Notes: generated by a model from the sequence alone, not told the origin. A DNA stretch of 64,000 nucleotides from JAGXFP01 sp046484585 (GCA_046484585.1 JAWOIQ010000093.1:8423-72422); one strand, 5' to 3'; positions 9,189-19,695 are shown, counted from the first letter of the stretch. Made by a program: numbers and translations.

Positions 9189-9293
9189 AGTCTGGTGGTT
9201 TTGGATACTTTGGTGACCGCCCCGGTGAACGGTTATGTTTAACGGATTAAATCAAACAAATTTTCAAGTTATATATGATGGAGGAATAGAACG

Positions 9294-10649
9294 ATGGCTT
9301 TAACCGGAATACAGATCCTCAAAATGCTTCCCAAGAAAAACTGCGGGGAGTGTGCGATTCCGACCTGTCTCGCTTTCGCTATGAAAGTAGCCGCCGGCCA
9401 ATCCGAGATCGGCGAGTGTCCTTATGTAAGCGACGAGGTCAAGGAACAGATAGGTGAAGCATCGGCTCCTCCGATCAGGACCGTTAAAATCGGCAGCGCC
9501 GACGCCCCCTTCACCATGGGCGGCGAGACCTGCCTCTACCGCCATGAAAAAAGGTTTGAGAATCAGACCGGACTCGGTGTTCTGGTTACCACCGAAATGG
9601 CTGACGCCGATGTCGACGGCCGGGTTGAGCGCTTTAATTCCCTGCGCTACGACCGGGTCGGCGTCGAGATGAAGGCTGATCTTGTCGCCGTAAAGGATGC
9701 CAAATCGGATGAAGCCTCCTTTGTCGCCCTTACCAAAAAAGTTCTGGAAGGCGCCAAGGATGCCAAACTGATATTGATCAGCGACAGTGCCGCCCATCTG
9801 ACCGCGGCCGCCAAGGCCTGCGGCGATCGGAAACCGCTGCTTTACGGGGCGACCCTCGATAACGCCTCCGAAATGGCCGGGGCCGCGAAAGAGACCGGCT
9901 GTGCCCTGGCGGTTAAAGGCGCCAATCTCGACAACACCGTCGAAATCACCGAAAAGCTCATGGGGGAAGGTCTCAAGGATCTGGCCATCGATACCGGCGC
10001 CCGCACCATCCGCGCCTCCCTGGAAGATAACATTGTGGCCCGCAAGGCGGCGGTTACCAAAAAGTTCAAGCCGCTCGGTTTTCCGACCGTCAATTTCCCC
10101 TGCGAGATGACCGACGATCTGATGATGGAGTCAATGATCTCCTCGGTTTTGATCGCCAAGTATGCCGGCATCATCATCCTTTCCGATCTGCAGGGGGACA
10201 CCCTGTTCCCGCTCTTCCTGGAAAGGCTCAATATCTTTACCGATCCCCAGCGGCCGATGGTGGTCGAGGAGGACATCTATCCCGTTAATGGTCCGGATGA
10301 GAATTCTCCGGTTATTATTACCTGCAACTTCTCGCTGACCTACTTTATCGTTTCCGGCGAAGTTGAAAGCAGCAAGGTGCCGACCTGGCTGCTGATCAAG
10401 GATACAGAGGGTCTCTCGGTTCTTACTGCCTGGGCCGCCGGAAAATTCGGCGCCGATATGATCGCTCAGTTTATGAAAAAATCGGGAATCGCCGACAAAG
10501 TCAAGCATCGCGACTTGATTATCCCCGGTTACCTGGCCTCCATGAAAGGCGAATTGGAAGAAGAGCTGCCGGACTGGACCATCCTCATCGGTCCTCGGGA
10601 AGCGGGTCATCTCCCCGCATTCTTGAAGGAATGGAAACCGGCCAACTGA
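9294..10649 (+). CDS. acsC: Corrinoid iron-sulfur protein large subunit
   Basis: Large subunit of the corrinoid/iron-sulfur protein, which carries the methyl group on cobalamin from methyl-THF to acetyl-CoA synthase. The N-terminal [4Fe-4S] domain has Cys17, Cys20, Cys25 and Cys42 (KKNCGECAIPTC, then GEC), the cluster that reactivates the cobamide. A TIM-barrel part follows (FNSLRYDRVGVEMKADLV) and then the C-terminal corrinoid-binding part (VITCNFSLTYFIVSGEVESS, PGYLASMKGELEEEL). The 451 residues match AcsC. A GGAGG site precedes the ATG. Its partner is the AcsD half of the upstream fusion. The methyltransferase AcsE that would load it is not encoded nearby. Confidence 0.96.
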   Translation: MALTGIQILKMLPKKNCGECAIPTCLAFAMKVAAGQSEIGECPYVSDEVKEQIGEASAPPIRTVKIGSADAPFTMGGETCLYRHEKRFENQTGLGVLVTTEMADADVDGRVERFNSLRYDRVGVEMKADLVAVKDAKSDEASFVALTKKVLEGAKDAKLILISDSAAHLTAAAKACGDRKPLLYGATLDNASEMAGAAKETGCALAVKGANLDNTVEITEKLMGEGLKDLAIDTGARTIRASLEDNIVARKAAVTKKFKPLGFPTVNFPCEMTDDLMMESMISSVLIAKYAGIIILSDLQGDTLFPLFLERLNIFTDPQRPMVVEEDIYPVNGPDENSPVIITCNFSLTYFIVSGEVESSKVPTWLLIKDTEGLSVLTAWAAGKFGADMIAQFMKKSGIADKVKHRDLIIPGYLASMKGELEEELPDWTILIGPREAGHLPAFLKEWKPAN

Positions 10650-10778
10650 TTCCGCCTCTGTTTGGCTTAAGGGGGATGATGTATTAATTTATAGTTTTAC
10701 CCCGTCGGATTCGGCAAGACCGTTTTCTCCGCCTTAAAAATCTCGGGCTGGAAACTCCCGGCTCTGATAACCCGGATT

Positions 10779-13700
10779 ATGAGTATATTTTTACACATGA
10801 ATATCGAAATTAATGGAAACAGCATAACGGCGGAAGAGGGGGTCACCATCCTCGCAGCCGCAGAGCGTTCGGAAATATATATTCCCACCCTTTGCAGCGT
10901 CAAAGGCAGGAATTCCGAGGTCCCCTGCGAACTGTGCTGCGTTGAAGTTGCCGGTCGGGATGGTCTGGTCCGGGCATGCGAAACTCCCATCGAGGAAGGC
11001 ATGTCAATCACCACCGATTCGAAAGCGATTACCGAACATCGCCAGGCCAAACTGGCCATTCTCGCCGAGACCCATTTCGGGGACTGCAAGGCGCCCTGCA
11101 ACCTTACCTGTCCCGGCCAGATCAATGTTCAGGGCTATATTGCCCATGTCGCCAAGGGAGAATACGAGGAAGCCGTCCGCCTGATTATGGAACGCAATCC
11201 TTTCCCGTTTTCGGTGGGCAGGGTCTGTCCCCGTTTCTGTGAAACCAGATGTCGGCGGATCCTGGTCGATGAACCGGTCTCCATCAATCATCTCAAAAGA
11301 TTTGTCGCCGACTGGTGCATGACCAACAAGATCGACCTGAAAATCGGGCGCGACAAGCCGACCGGCAAGAAAATCGCCGTTGTAGGAGGCGGGCCGGCCG
11401 GTTTGAGCGGCGCCTATTATCTGTCGCGCAAGGGTCATGATGTTACGGTCTTCGAAGCCGCCCCCAAACTGGGCGGCATGCTCCGCTACGGCTTACCGGA
11501 GTATAAAATTCCCAAGGATATCCTCGACTACGAGATCTCCACGATTCTGCGAACCGGCATCTCGGTTAAGCTCAATCAGCGCTGGGGCGAAGATTTCAAT
11601 CTTCAGAACCTGCGTGACCAAGGTTATGACGCCATTTTATTGACCATCGGCGCGCCCGTCGACGAACCCCTGGATATCCCGGGATCCTCGTTGAGCAATG
11701 TTCTTCCGGCCATAAATTTCCTGAAGAACATCAATAGCGGCAAGAACATCGATTACGGCCGGCGTGCCGCCGTAATCGGCGGTAACAACGTTGCCATGGA
11801 AACGGCCCGCTCCCTGATCAGAGCCGGGGTTGAAACCGTTACCGTGATCTATCCGCGGACCAAGACCGAGATGGCGGCCAATCAGCGCAATATCCGTGAG
11901 GCCGAAAAGGAAGGCGTCCAGTTTCTGGTGATGGCTACCCCGGTCCAGATTTCGCCGGCCGATAGCGGTCTTGATGTAGAACTGATGCGAATGAAGCTGG
12001 GTGAACCTGACGAGAAGGGCGTGCGGAATCCCGAAGCTATTCCCGGTTCATCCAACATCATCCAGGTCGATACGGTTATTCATTCCCTGGGCCAGAAGGC
12101 CTGCGATAATGCCAGCTTTAAAGGGGGTTCTCTTGAAGAGTCCCTGGAGTTGACCCCGACCAACAATATTAAAGCCAATCCCCGTGATTTTCTTACCAAC
12201 CAGGATGGCATCTACGCGGCCGGTGACGCGACCAGCGGCCCCCGTTCGGTTATCCAATCGGTGGTGGCCGCCCGCCGCGCGGCAAACAACATAAACAGCC
12301 AGGTGATGGGGGTAGAGAAGGAGCCCGCCGACAGCCGCTTCAATTTCAGCCGGGGCCGTTCCTTCGACGATGTCGATCTGCGTAACTTCGAGGGCATTAA
12401 GGTCAAGCTGCGGGAGAAGATGCCGGAAAGGCCGCCGGAGACCTCCACCCAGGACTTTGACGAGGTCAAACTCGGTTTCACCGAAAAGATGGCGCTGCGC
12501 GAGGCGAAACGTTGCCTGTCCTGCGGCTGCAACGCCTATGACCGGTGCGACCTGAAGCGCTTATCCGAAGATCACAATATAAACCTCAACAAGACCGGCA
12601 TGGGCAGGGAACCGGTTTATGCCAGAGATAATTCCCATCCCGTTATTCAGATCGATCTCAACAAGTGTATTTACTGCCAGCGCTGCAAGAACAGCTGCGA
12701 TTACAAGGCCATCGACCTTTCCGCCGAATCCTTCGACGTCAAGGGCCGCCCGGAGAACATCTCTTTCAGGTTCAACGAGAACTGCGTGAATTGCGGCGAA
12801 TGTGTCGACAACTGCTCCACCGGCGCCCTTATCAAGAAGGACCGCCTGGTCCCGATCACCAACGAAGAGGTGAGGGAGGTTCGTTCGACCTGCCCCTATT
12901 GCGGGGCCGGCTGCCAGATCATCCTCAAGGTCAAGGGCAACACCCTGATGGAGGTCGATGCCGATCCCGATCTTGCCCCCAACTACGGCGCCTTGTGCGT
13001 CAAGGGCCGTTTCGGCCAGAAGTTTGTTCAGCACCGCGACCGGTTGACCAAACCATTAATCCGGCAGGGCGGCCAGCTTGTCGAAACCAGCTGGGATGAG
13101 GCCCTGAACGTGGTGGCCAAGAAATTTTTCGACCTCAAGGCCATGTATGGATCGGATTCGATCGCCGGTTTCAGCTGCGCCCGGGCCACCAACGAAGAAA
13201 ATTACCTGATGCAGAAATTCATGCGGACGGCGATCGGCACCAACAATATCGATCACTGCGCCCGGCTCTGACACGCTCCCACGGTGGCCAGTTTGGCCCT
13301 CACCTTCGGAAGCGGCGCAATGACCAACTCCATAGCCGACATGAAGCAGACCGACCTCTTCTTCATGATCGGCAGCAATCCCGACACCAGCCATCCGACC
13401 ATCGGCCTCCGGGTCCATCAGGCCATTGACCGGGGCGCCAAGCTCGTCGTGGTAGATCCCCGCAGAACCAGGCTGGCCGAGCGGGCCGACCTCTGGATCC
13501 GGATCAAACCGGGAACCGATGTGGCCTTCATGAACGGGATGATGAGCGTCATCCTCGCCGAAGATCTCTGGGACAAAAAATTCGTCGAGGAGCGGACCGA
13601 GGATTTCGATTACCTGAAAAGCGTGGTCGAAAAATACTCGCCCGATATCGTCGAGGAGATTACCGGGGTATCCGAGGAGCAGCTGCGCCAGGCCGCGAGA

Positions 13701-14906
13701 ATGTACGCCGCCGAGGGACGGCACGCGATCTACCACGGCATGGGCATCACCCATTACGTGACCGGCACCGACCGGGTCAAGAGTATCGCCAACCTGGCCA
13801 TGCTCTGCGGCAAGGTCGGCCAGGCCGGCGGCGGCTGCAACCCCTTGCGGGGCCAGAACAATGTGCAGGGGGCCTGCGATATGGGCGCCCTGTTCAATAC
13901 CCTGCCCGGCTACGGCAGCTTCGATAACAGCGAGCTTTTCAAGACCTTCGAAAAGGCCTGGAAAGTCAAGCTGCCCCGGCGGCCCGGCAAACCGGCCACC
14001 GAGGTCTGGGACAATGTCCTCAAAAAAGATATCCGCGGTCTTTACGTGTTCGGGGAGGATCCGGTAGTAGCTGATGCCAATATCTCCCATGTCCGGCAGG
14101 CCTTGGAAGAGGTTGATTTCCTGGTGGTTCAGGATATCTTCCTGACCGACACCGCCCAGATGGCCGATGTGGTCCTGCCCGCCGCCTGCTATGCCGAGAA
14201 GGAAGGGACTTTCACCTGTACCGAACGGCGGGTGCAGCGGGTCCGCAAGGCGGTGGAGCCGCCCGGCGAGGCCCGGCCCGACTGGCGGATTTTTTGCGAA
14301 CTTTCGAAAAAGATGGGCTATGAGATGGACTACGCTTCGGCCGAGGATATCTTCGAGGAGATCCGCACCCTCCTGCCCCAGTATAAGGGAATCACCTATA
14401 AACGCCTTGACGAGGTCGGTCTGCAATGGCCGGTACCCAGTGAAGATCATCCGGGCACCGAGGTATTGCACACCGAATCGTTTACCAGGGGCAGGGGACT
14501 GTTTATCCCGGAGGAGTATATCCCCCCGGTCGAGCTTCCCGATGACGAGTATCCGATGTCCTTTACCACCGGCCGGGATCTGTCCAGGTATAACTTCAGC
14601 AGCATGACCGGCAAGACTCCGGAGATCGATGAGATCAGTCCGGAATGTTTTGCCGAGATCACACCCGTTGATGCAGAACGGCTTGGCATCAAGGATAAGA
14701 GCCGGGTTCGCCTGGTATCGCGGCGCGGATCGGTAGAGATGCGGGCCAAGATCACCGATCGTACCCAGGAGGGTACGGTATTCGCGACCTACAACCATCT
14801 GGAAACCCTGGTCAACCTGCTTACCCTGGACGCCCTCGATCGTCTTTCCAGAACGCCCGAATACAAGCTATGCGCGATCCGTGTGGAAGTAGTACCCGAA
14901 AATTAG
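10779..14906 (+). CDS. Selenocysteine formate dehydrogenase fused to FAD/NAD(P) oxidoreductase and ferredoxin modules
   Basis: Read through the in-frame TGA at 13269-13271 as selenocysteine 831, this is a single 1375-residue protein. In order: a 2Fe-2S domain (about 1-80; CSVKGRNSEVPCELC), a GltD-type Cys helical domain (about 100-185; CNLTCP, CPRFCETRC), an FAD/NAD(P) oxidoreductase (about 195-520; AVVGGGPAGLSGAYYL, AAVIGGNNVAMETA), two [4Fe-4S] ferredoxin motifs (CIYCQRCKNSCDY, CVNCGECVDNC), the molybdopterin Fe4S domain (CPYCGAGCQ), the catalytic domain and a C-terminal MopB domain. The context NIDHCARL-U-HAPTVASL matches the active site of Sec formate dehydrogenases, so it should interconvert CO2 and formate with NAD(P)H and/or ferredoxin. 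Alternative start: ATG at 10797. Neither start has a good ribosome-binding site. Confidence 0.92.
13283..13304 (+). promoter_or_regulatory. Candidate SECIS hairpin of the formate dehydrogenase
   Basis: Eleven bases after the UGA, GGTG (13283-13286) pairs with CACC (13301-13304) and GCC pairs with GGC, leaving a CCT bulge and an AGTTT loop that contains the GU usual in bacterial SECIS loops. Position and shape fit SelB-dependent selenocysteine insertion. Folding was done by eye. Confidence 0.6.
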
Positions 14907-14956
14907 TTAACTAATTGATATTATAGTTTTTTATAACTCTTCCGGAGTGAAGCATT

Positions 14957-17900
14957 ATGGCAAAAGCAAAGCAAAAGAAAACCGGCGCCCCAGCCAGGAA
15001 ATCCGCCAAGACCGCTGCCCAATCGGGTAGCATGATGGTGGTCGGCGGCGGCGTCGCCGGTGTCCAGGCGGCTCTAGATCTCACCGAGCTCGGCTATTAC
15101 GTCTATCTGGTCGAAAAAAGCGCGGCGGTCGGCGGGGCCATGGCCCAGCTGGATAAAACTTTCCCGACCAACGACTGTTCGCTCTGAATTCTCGCACCTA
15201 AATTGGTTGAGGCCGGTCGGTCTCCAAATATCGAAATTCTGAGTAACGCTGATTTGCTTTCCCTGTCGGGCAAGCCGGGTAATTTCAAGGCCGAGTTACA
15301 ACTGCGGCCCCGTTATATCGATGCGGATAAATGTACGGCCTGCGGGCTTTGCACTACATATTGCCCCCGGCATCTGGCCGATTCCTTTAACGAAGGGCTC
15401 GATCTGACCAGGCCGATCCATATCGATTATCCCCAGGCGGTTCCGGCCTCCTATTTCATCGATCCCGAGGCATGTCTGTATCTCAAGCACGACACCTGCC
15501 AGATCTGTGTGCCGACCTGCCGCAGCAACGCGATCGATTTCAGCCAAAAGCCCAAAAAGATCAGCCTCGATATTGGGGCGGTGATCATGGCTCCCGGTTT
15601 CGGCCGGGTGCCGGATGAGGCCCTGACCCAATACGGTTACGGCCAGCATCCCGACATTGTCACCAGCATTGAATTCGAGCGCCTGCTCAATCCGTCCGGT
15701 CCCTTTGAGGGCGAGGTCCGCTGTCTGTCCGATAAACGCCATCCCAAAAAGATCGCCTTTATCCAGTGCGTCGGCTCCCGCGATCTGGGTTGTGGAAACG
15801 GCTATTGCTCGTCGGTCTGCTGTATGTACGCGATCAAGGAAGCGATGGTGGCCAAGGAGCACGACCCCGAATGCGAGATCACCATCTATTACATGGATAT
15901 CCGCACCCAGGGCAAGGACTTCGACGCCGCCAGGATCAAGGCCGAGGAACATTACGGTATAAAGTTTGTCAGGGCCAGGGTTGCCGATGTTATTCCCTGG
16001 AAGAAAAATCTGAAGCTGACCTATTCGACCATGGACGGCGTCCACCGTTTTGACGCCTATGACATGGTGGTCCTGGCGGTGGGTCTCGACTCTCCGACCG
16101 ATGCCCGGGCGCTTGCCGATATTACCGGCGTCGAACTGGATAAATATGATTTTTGCAAGACCGGATTTTTCGATCCCCTGGCCAGCAGCCGGGACGGCGT
16201 CTACGCCATCGGCGCCTTTCAGGGCCCCAAGGATATTCCCGAAAGCGTCACCCAGTCCAGCGCCGCGGCCGGCATTTCCGCCGGGCAGATCAGGGCCGGG
16301 CGCGGCAAGGATATCGTTATCAAGGAATATCCGACCGAGAAAGCCCTGAAAGCCGCGGATGAGCCCCGGATCGGCGTTTTTGTCTGCCACTGTGGGATCA
16401 ATATCGCCGGCGTGGTGGATGTCCAGAAGGTCGATGATTACACCAAGGACATGGAAGGCGTGGTCTATCACGCCCAGAGCTTGTACAGCTGTTCCCAGGA
16501 CGCCCAGAAGGTGATCAAGGAGATGATCCAGCTCCACGATCTGAACCGGGTGGTTATCGCGGCCTGTTCGCCCCGAACCCATGAGCCGCTGTTTCAGGAG
16601 ACCCTGAAAGACGCGGGGCTGAACCGCAGTCTTTTTGAAATGGTCAATATCCGCGACCACTGCTCCTGGGTCCACGCCAACGAGCCGGATAAAGCCACTG
16701 ATAAATCGATGGATCTGGTTCGGATGGGTATTGCCAAGGCGCGTCATATCCAGCCGCTGCCCGAGCAGACCGTGCCGGTAACCGACAAGGCAATTGTCAT
16801 TGGCGGCGGCATCGCCGGGATGACCGCGGCCCTGAATCTCGCCGACCAGGGGTTTCAAACGACGATCATCGAAAAGAGCGCCCAGCTCGGCGGGCATCTG
16901 CTTGATCAGCGCTATACCCTGTCGGGCGAGAACATGACCGACTATCTTAAGAAGGTCACCGACCAAATTGCCAAGAATAAAAAAGTCGATGTGCTTACCA
17001 ACAGCGAACTGGCTGAGGTGGGCGGTTTCGTCGGGAACTTCTCTTCGGTGGTCAGGTCCGGCAAGGGCAGCAAGGTCTCGGAGCAGACCATCGACCACGG
17101 GGTGATAGTAGTCGCCACCGGCGGCCGCGAACATGTGCCGGCCACGGTGCTGGGCAAAAAAGTTCCGCAATCGGACAAGTTCATTACCCAGAAGGAGTTG
17201 GAGATCAGGTTGGCCGACAAAGGTAAGAATCGGGCTCCGAAATCCGTGGTCATGATCCAGTGCGCCGGCTCCCGGGGCGACGATCTTGCCTATTGCAGCA
17301 AGACCTGTTGCACCCAGGCCGTCAAAAACTCGCTTAAGATCAAGGAGATCAATCCGGATTCCCAGGTTATCGTGCTCTATCGGGACATGCGGACCTACGG
17401 CTTTGCCGAGGACGCTTACCGCGAAGCCCGGGAAAAGGGAGTGATCTTCATTCCATATTCCATGGATAAAAAACCGAGCCTCAGCGCCAAGGGAAGCAAA
17501 GCCGAAGTCGCTTTTTACGACCCGATTCTTCAGGATGATGTTACCATTAATCCCGACCTGGTCGCCCTGAGCGTCGGAACCGTTCCCGAGAGCACTGCGG
17601 AACTGAGCAGGCTCTTGAAGGTGCCGGTAAATGCCGATGATTTTTTTCTTGAGGCCCATGTCAAACTGCGGCCGGTGGAAATGCCGGTTGCCGGGGTCTT
17701 CCTTTGCGGCCTGGCCCATTCGCCGAAACCGCTGGATGAGATCATTGTCCAGGCCCAGGCGGCGGCGGCCAAGGCGTCCATACCCCTGGTCAAGGGACAA
17801 GTCAGCGTCGATCCGATTGTTTCCAGCATCGATAAGGACAAGTGCATCGGCTGCCGGCTTTGCGCCACTCTCTGCCCTTATCAGGCCATTGAAATGGTAA

Positions 17901-18064
17901 AGGTCGACAAGAAACCGAAAGCCGAGACCGTGGTGGCCTCCTGTAAGGCCTGCGGGATCTGCGCCGCGCATTGCCCGACTTTTGCCATATCGATGGGCGG
18001 TTTCACCAATGAACAGATTACTTCCCAGATCGAGGCCTTTGGCGAGGCCCTAGAGGAGGCTTAA
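14957..18064 (+). CDS. hdrA: HdrA-type FAD/Fe-S electron-transfer subunit with selenocysteine and two FAD modules
   Basis: Read through TGA 15185-15187 (residue 77) it is 1035 residues; classical HdrA is about 650. The site reads FPTNDCSL-U-ILAPKLVEAGR, where other HdrA proteins have Cys. In order: FAD domain 1 (VVGGGVAGVQAALDLTELGY, about 32), a ferredoxin motif (CTACGLCTTYCP), a HdrA-type Cys region (GSRDLGCGNGYCSSVCC), a linker with CHCG and ACSPRTHEPLF, FAD domain 2 (VIGGGIAGMTAALNLADQGF, about 610), a second Cys region (AGSRGDDLAYCSKTCC) and two C-terminal ferredoxin motifs (CIGCRLCATLCP, CKACGICAAHCP). HdrA binds the FAD that bifurcates electrons; the duplicated form recalls QmoB. No hdrB or hdrC is adjacent, so its partners are probably MvhD and the formate dehydrogenase. 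Confidence 0.93.
15203..15227 (+). promoter_or_regulatory. Candidate SECIS hairpin of hdrA
   Basis: Fifteen bases after the UGA, TTG/CAA and GAG/CTC pair with a GTT bulge, GCC pairs with GGT (one G-U), and the loop is GGTC. Distance and loop fit a bacterial SECIS. Folding was done by eye. Confidence 0.55.
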
Positions 18065-18068
18065 CAAT

Positions 18069-18674
18069 ATGAGCAAGGAAGAATTCAACCCCAAAATTCT
18101 CGGTTTTCTCTGCAACTGGTGCTGCTATGCAGCCGCGGATGCAGCCGGGGTTTCCCGATATCAGTATCCGCCCAATCTGCGGACCATCAGGATAATGTGC
18201 ACCGGCCGCCTTGATCCCGCCTTCGTGATGCGCGGTCTGGTCGAAGGTGCAGCCGGCATTTTCACCGGCGGCTGACAACTCGGTGAATGCCATTACCAGG
18301 TTGGTAATTATGACGCAATGGGAGTAAATGGTCTGATCAAGAAAGTGCTGACCGAGACGGGTTTGGATCATCGACGATTCGATCTCAAATGGGCCTCCGC
18401 CGCCGAAGCGCCGCGCTTCGTCAAACTGATCACCGAATTTACAGCCAGGATTAAAGAACTCGGCCCCTTAGGCGAGGCGGAAGGGATCAGCCCCGAAGAG
18501 GCAAAAAACCGGGCTGAAAAAGCGCTGGCCATGGTCAGTGACCGTAAATTGCGGATGGGTTTCGGCAATCTGACCAAGACCCTGCGCAAGGAAGTGCCTA
18601 ATCTGAGCGATAAAGCAATCGACCAGGCCATCGATGAAAAATTGAGCAAGACTCTTTCATCCCTGGCCGATTAA
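18069..18674 (+). CDS. mvhD: MvhD-type [2Fe-2S] electron-transfer protein with selenocysteine
   Basis: Read through TGA 18273-18275 as selenocysteine 69 it is 201 residues. The N-terminus ILGFLCNWCCYAAADAAGVS and the YPPNLRTIRIMCTGRLDP segment are typical of the MvhD/FlpD delta subunit, which passes electrons between a hydrogenase or formate dehydrogenase and HdrA. The site IFTGG-U-QLGECHYQVGNYDA replaces the usual GGCHPGDCHY Cys. The tail after about residue 130 is longer than in a typical MvhD of about 140 residues. The start lies 4 bp after the hdrA stop, so the two are translationally linked. It is the last gene of the cluster and is followed by a strong terminator. Confidence 0.93.
18292..18308 (+). 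promoter_or_regulatory. Candidate SECIS hairpin of mvhD
   Basis: ATTACC (18292-18297) and GGTAAT (18303-18308) form a perfect 6-bp stem with an AGGTT loop, 16 nt after the UGA. Apical GGTT and the spacing match the bacterial SECIS pattern. Confidence 0.65.
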
Positions 18675-18700
18675 ATCGGTAATATTCTGAAAAGCTGAAA

Positions 18701-18735
18701 AACGGTTAAACTGGTAAAGTTTAGCCGTTTTTTTT
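18701..18735 (+). terminator. Rho-independent terminator after mvhD
   Basis: AACGGTTAAACT (18701-18712) pairs with AGTTTAGCCGTT (18718-18729) through one G-U pair, with a GGTAA loop and a T-run to 18735. It closes the acetyl-CoA pathway cluster. Confidence 0.92.
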
Positions 18736-18809
18736 ATTCTGGATTATATCCGCTGGGCACCTCAAGGGTTCTGTTCAATCCTCCCTTGAGGAAGGGCATT
18801 TGCTTCGCG

Positions 18810-18855
18810 GCACATAAGTTTCGTACGAGCAGACCAGCTTCTCAACTCATTTTTA
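18810..18855 (+). repeat. Dispersed hairpin repeat R1, copy 2 (degenerate)
   Basis: Contains CACATAAGTTTCGTACGAGC followed by AGACCAGCTTCTCAACTCA. The hairpin is weakened (AGACCAGCTTCTC). It lies just upstream of the receiver gene at 18873. Confidence 0.7.
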
Positions 18856-18872
18856 TGGCAGGTGTTTCGTAA

Positions 18873-19238
18873 ATGAACACATTATTGTTGATCGAAGACG
18901 ACCTGATGATCCTGGATACCACCCGGGAGTTATTGAAACTACTCGGTTATCAGGTCTATACCGCAAAAAGCGGAGGCAGCGCTCTCGATCTCCTGGCCGG
19001 GTGCAATGGCGAGATCGATCTGGTTCTGCTTGATCTTTCCCTTCAGGATATGGACGGCAGAAAACTTCTCGTTAAAATGGTCGAACAATATCCGGGCTTG
19101 AAGTTCGTGATCTGCAGCGGATCTTTACCGGACGAGCTTGACTTCGAACAACATCCCGCCGTCAAGGGCATCCTGCACAAACCTTTTGAACTTAATGATT
19201 TACGAAAAATCGTCGAGAAGGTTATTAACGGCGAGTAA
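18873..19238 (+). CDS. Stand-alone response regulator receiver protein
   Basis: A single CheY-like receiver domain of 121 residues with no output domain. The acidic pocket is at Glu8-Asp9-Asp10 (LLIEDD), the phosphoacceptor is Asp54 (LVLLDLSL), the switch Ser is in ICSGS, and the conserved Lys is in HKPF near residue 104. Such proteins relay a phosphate or act by protein contact. No histidine kinase lies next to it, so the partner is unknown. The gene starts 137 bp after the terminator of the acetyl-CoA cluster, behind an R1 repeat, and is probably transcribed alone. The start follows GGCAGG, a weak ribosome-binding site. Confidence 0.85.
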   Translation: MNTLLLIEDDLMILDTTRELLKLLGYQVYTAKSGGSALDLLAGCNGEIDLVLLDLSLQDMDGRKLLVKMVEQYPGLKFVICSGSLPDELDFEQHPAVKGILHKPFELNDLRKIVEKVINGE

Positions 19239-19419
19239 TATCAAATACGTTTTCAAATCGTCCCCGCCGATTTATCTCATCGTTCGCCAAAACCGCTTTC
19301 TTCGCCCTCGCCAACTCCACCCTGATCTCGATCAATCAGCCCCGCCGCGATCTCATCCTGCTCGTTATTATTTTAGCTGCTGACTGCGTTGCGACTACCC
19401 CCGATGACTCCCATGTTGG

Positions 19420-19695
19420 TTAAAAATCTTTTTCTTTTAATTTGCCGGTGACATACTTGTGAAGAACGCTGGATATGAGGGTTTGATATGGAATGCCTTC
19501 TTCCAGCGCTTTTACCTGTATGGCATGCACATCCTTGCTGGACATGCGGATATTTACTCTGCTGTCTTTTTTGAAGGTGGATTTTGCCATTTGTCGGTAA
19601 TGTGACATTTTTTCTTTTTTGCCCTTAACGGGTTGCCACTCATTTTTTTCGAATGACTCTAATAATTCTTTTTCTTCCGCTGTGAAATCAATCAT
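19420..19695 (-). CDS. CopG/BrnA-like antitoxin, apparently without toxin
   Basis: A 91-residue protein with a C-terminal ribbon-helix-helix type segment (RVNIRMSSKDVHAIQVKALEEGIPYQTLISSVLHKY), preceded by a charged N-terminus (MIDFTAEEKELLESFE). This layout is typical of CopG/BrnA-family antitoxins, which bind DNA and a small RNase-type toxin. The ATG at 19695 is preceded by GGAGG; a GTG five codons earlier is less likely. No toxin gene is found on either side: the next genes are a receiver protein and an HNH nuclease. It lies at the edge of the AT-rich defence island, so it may be a remnant or may act on a distant toxin. Confidence 0.75.
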   Translation of the reverse strand: MIDFTAEEKELLESFEKNEWQPVKGKKEKMSHYRQMAKSTFKKDSRVNIRMSSKDVHAIQVKALEEGIPYQTLISSVLHKYVTGKLKEKDF

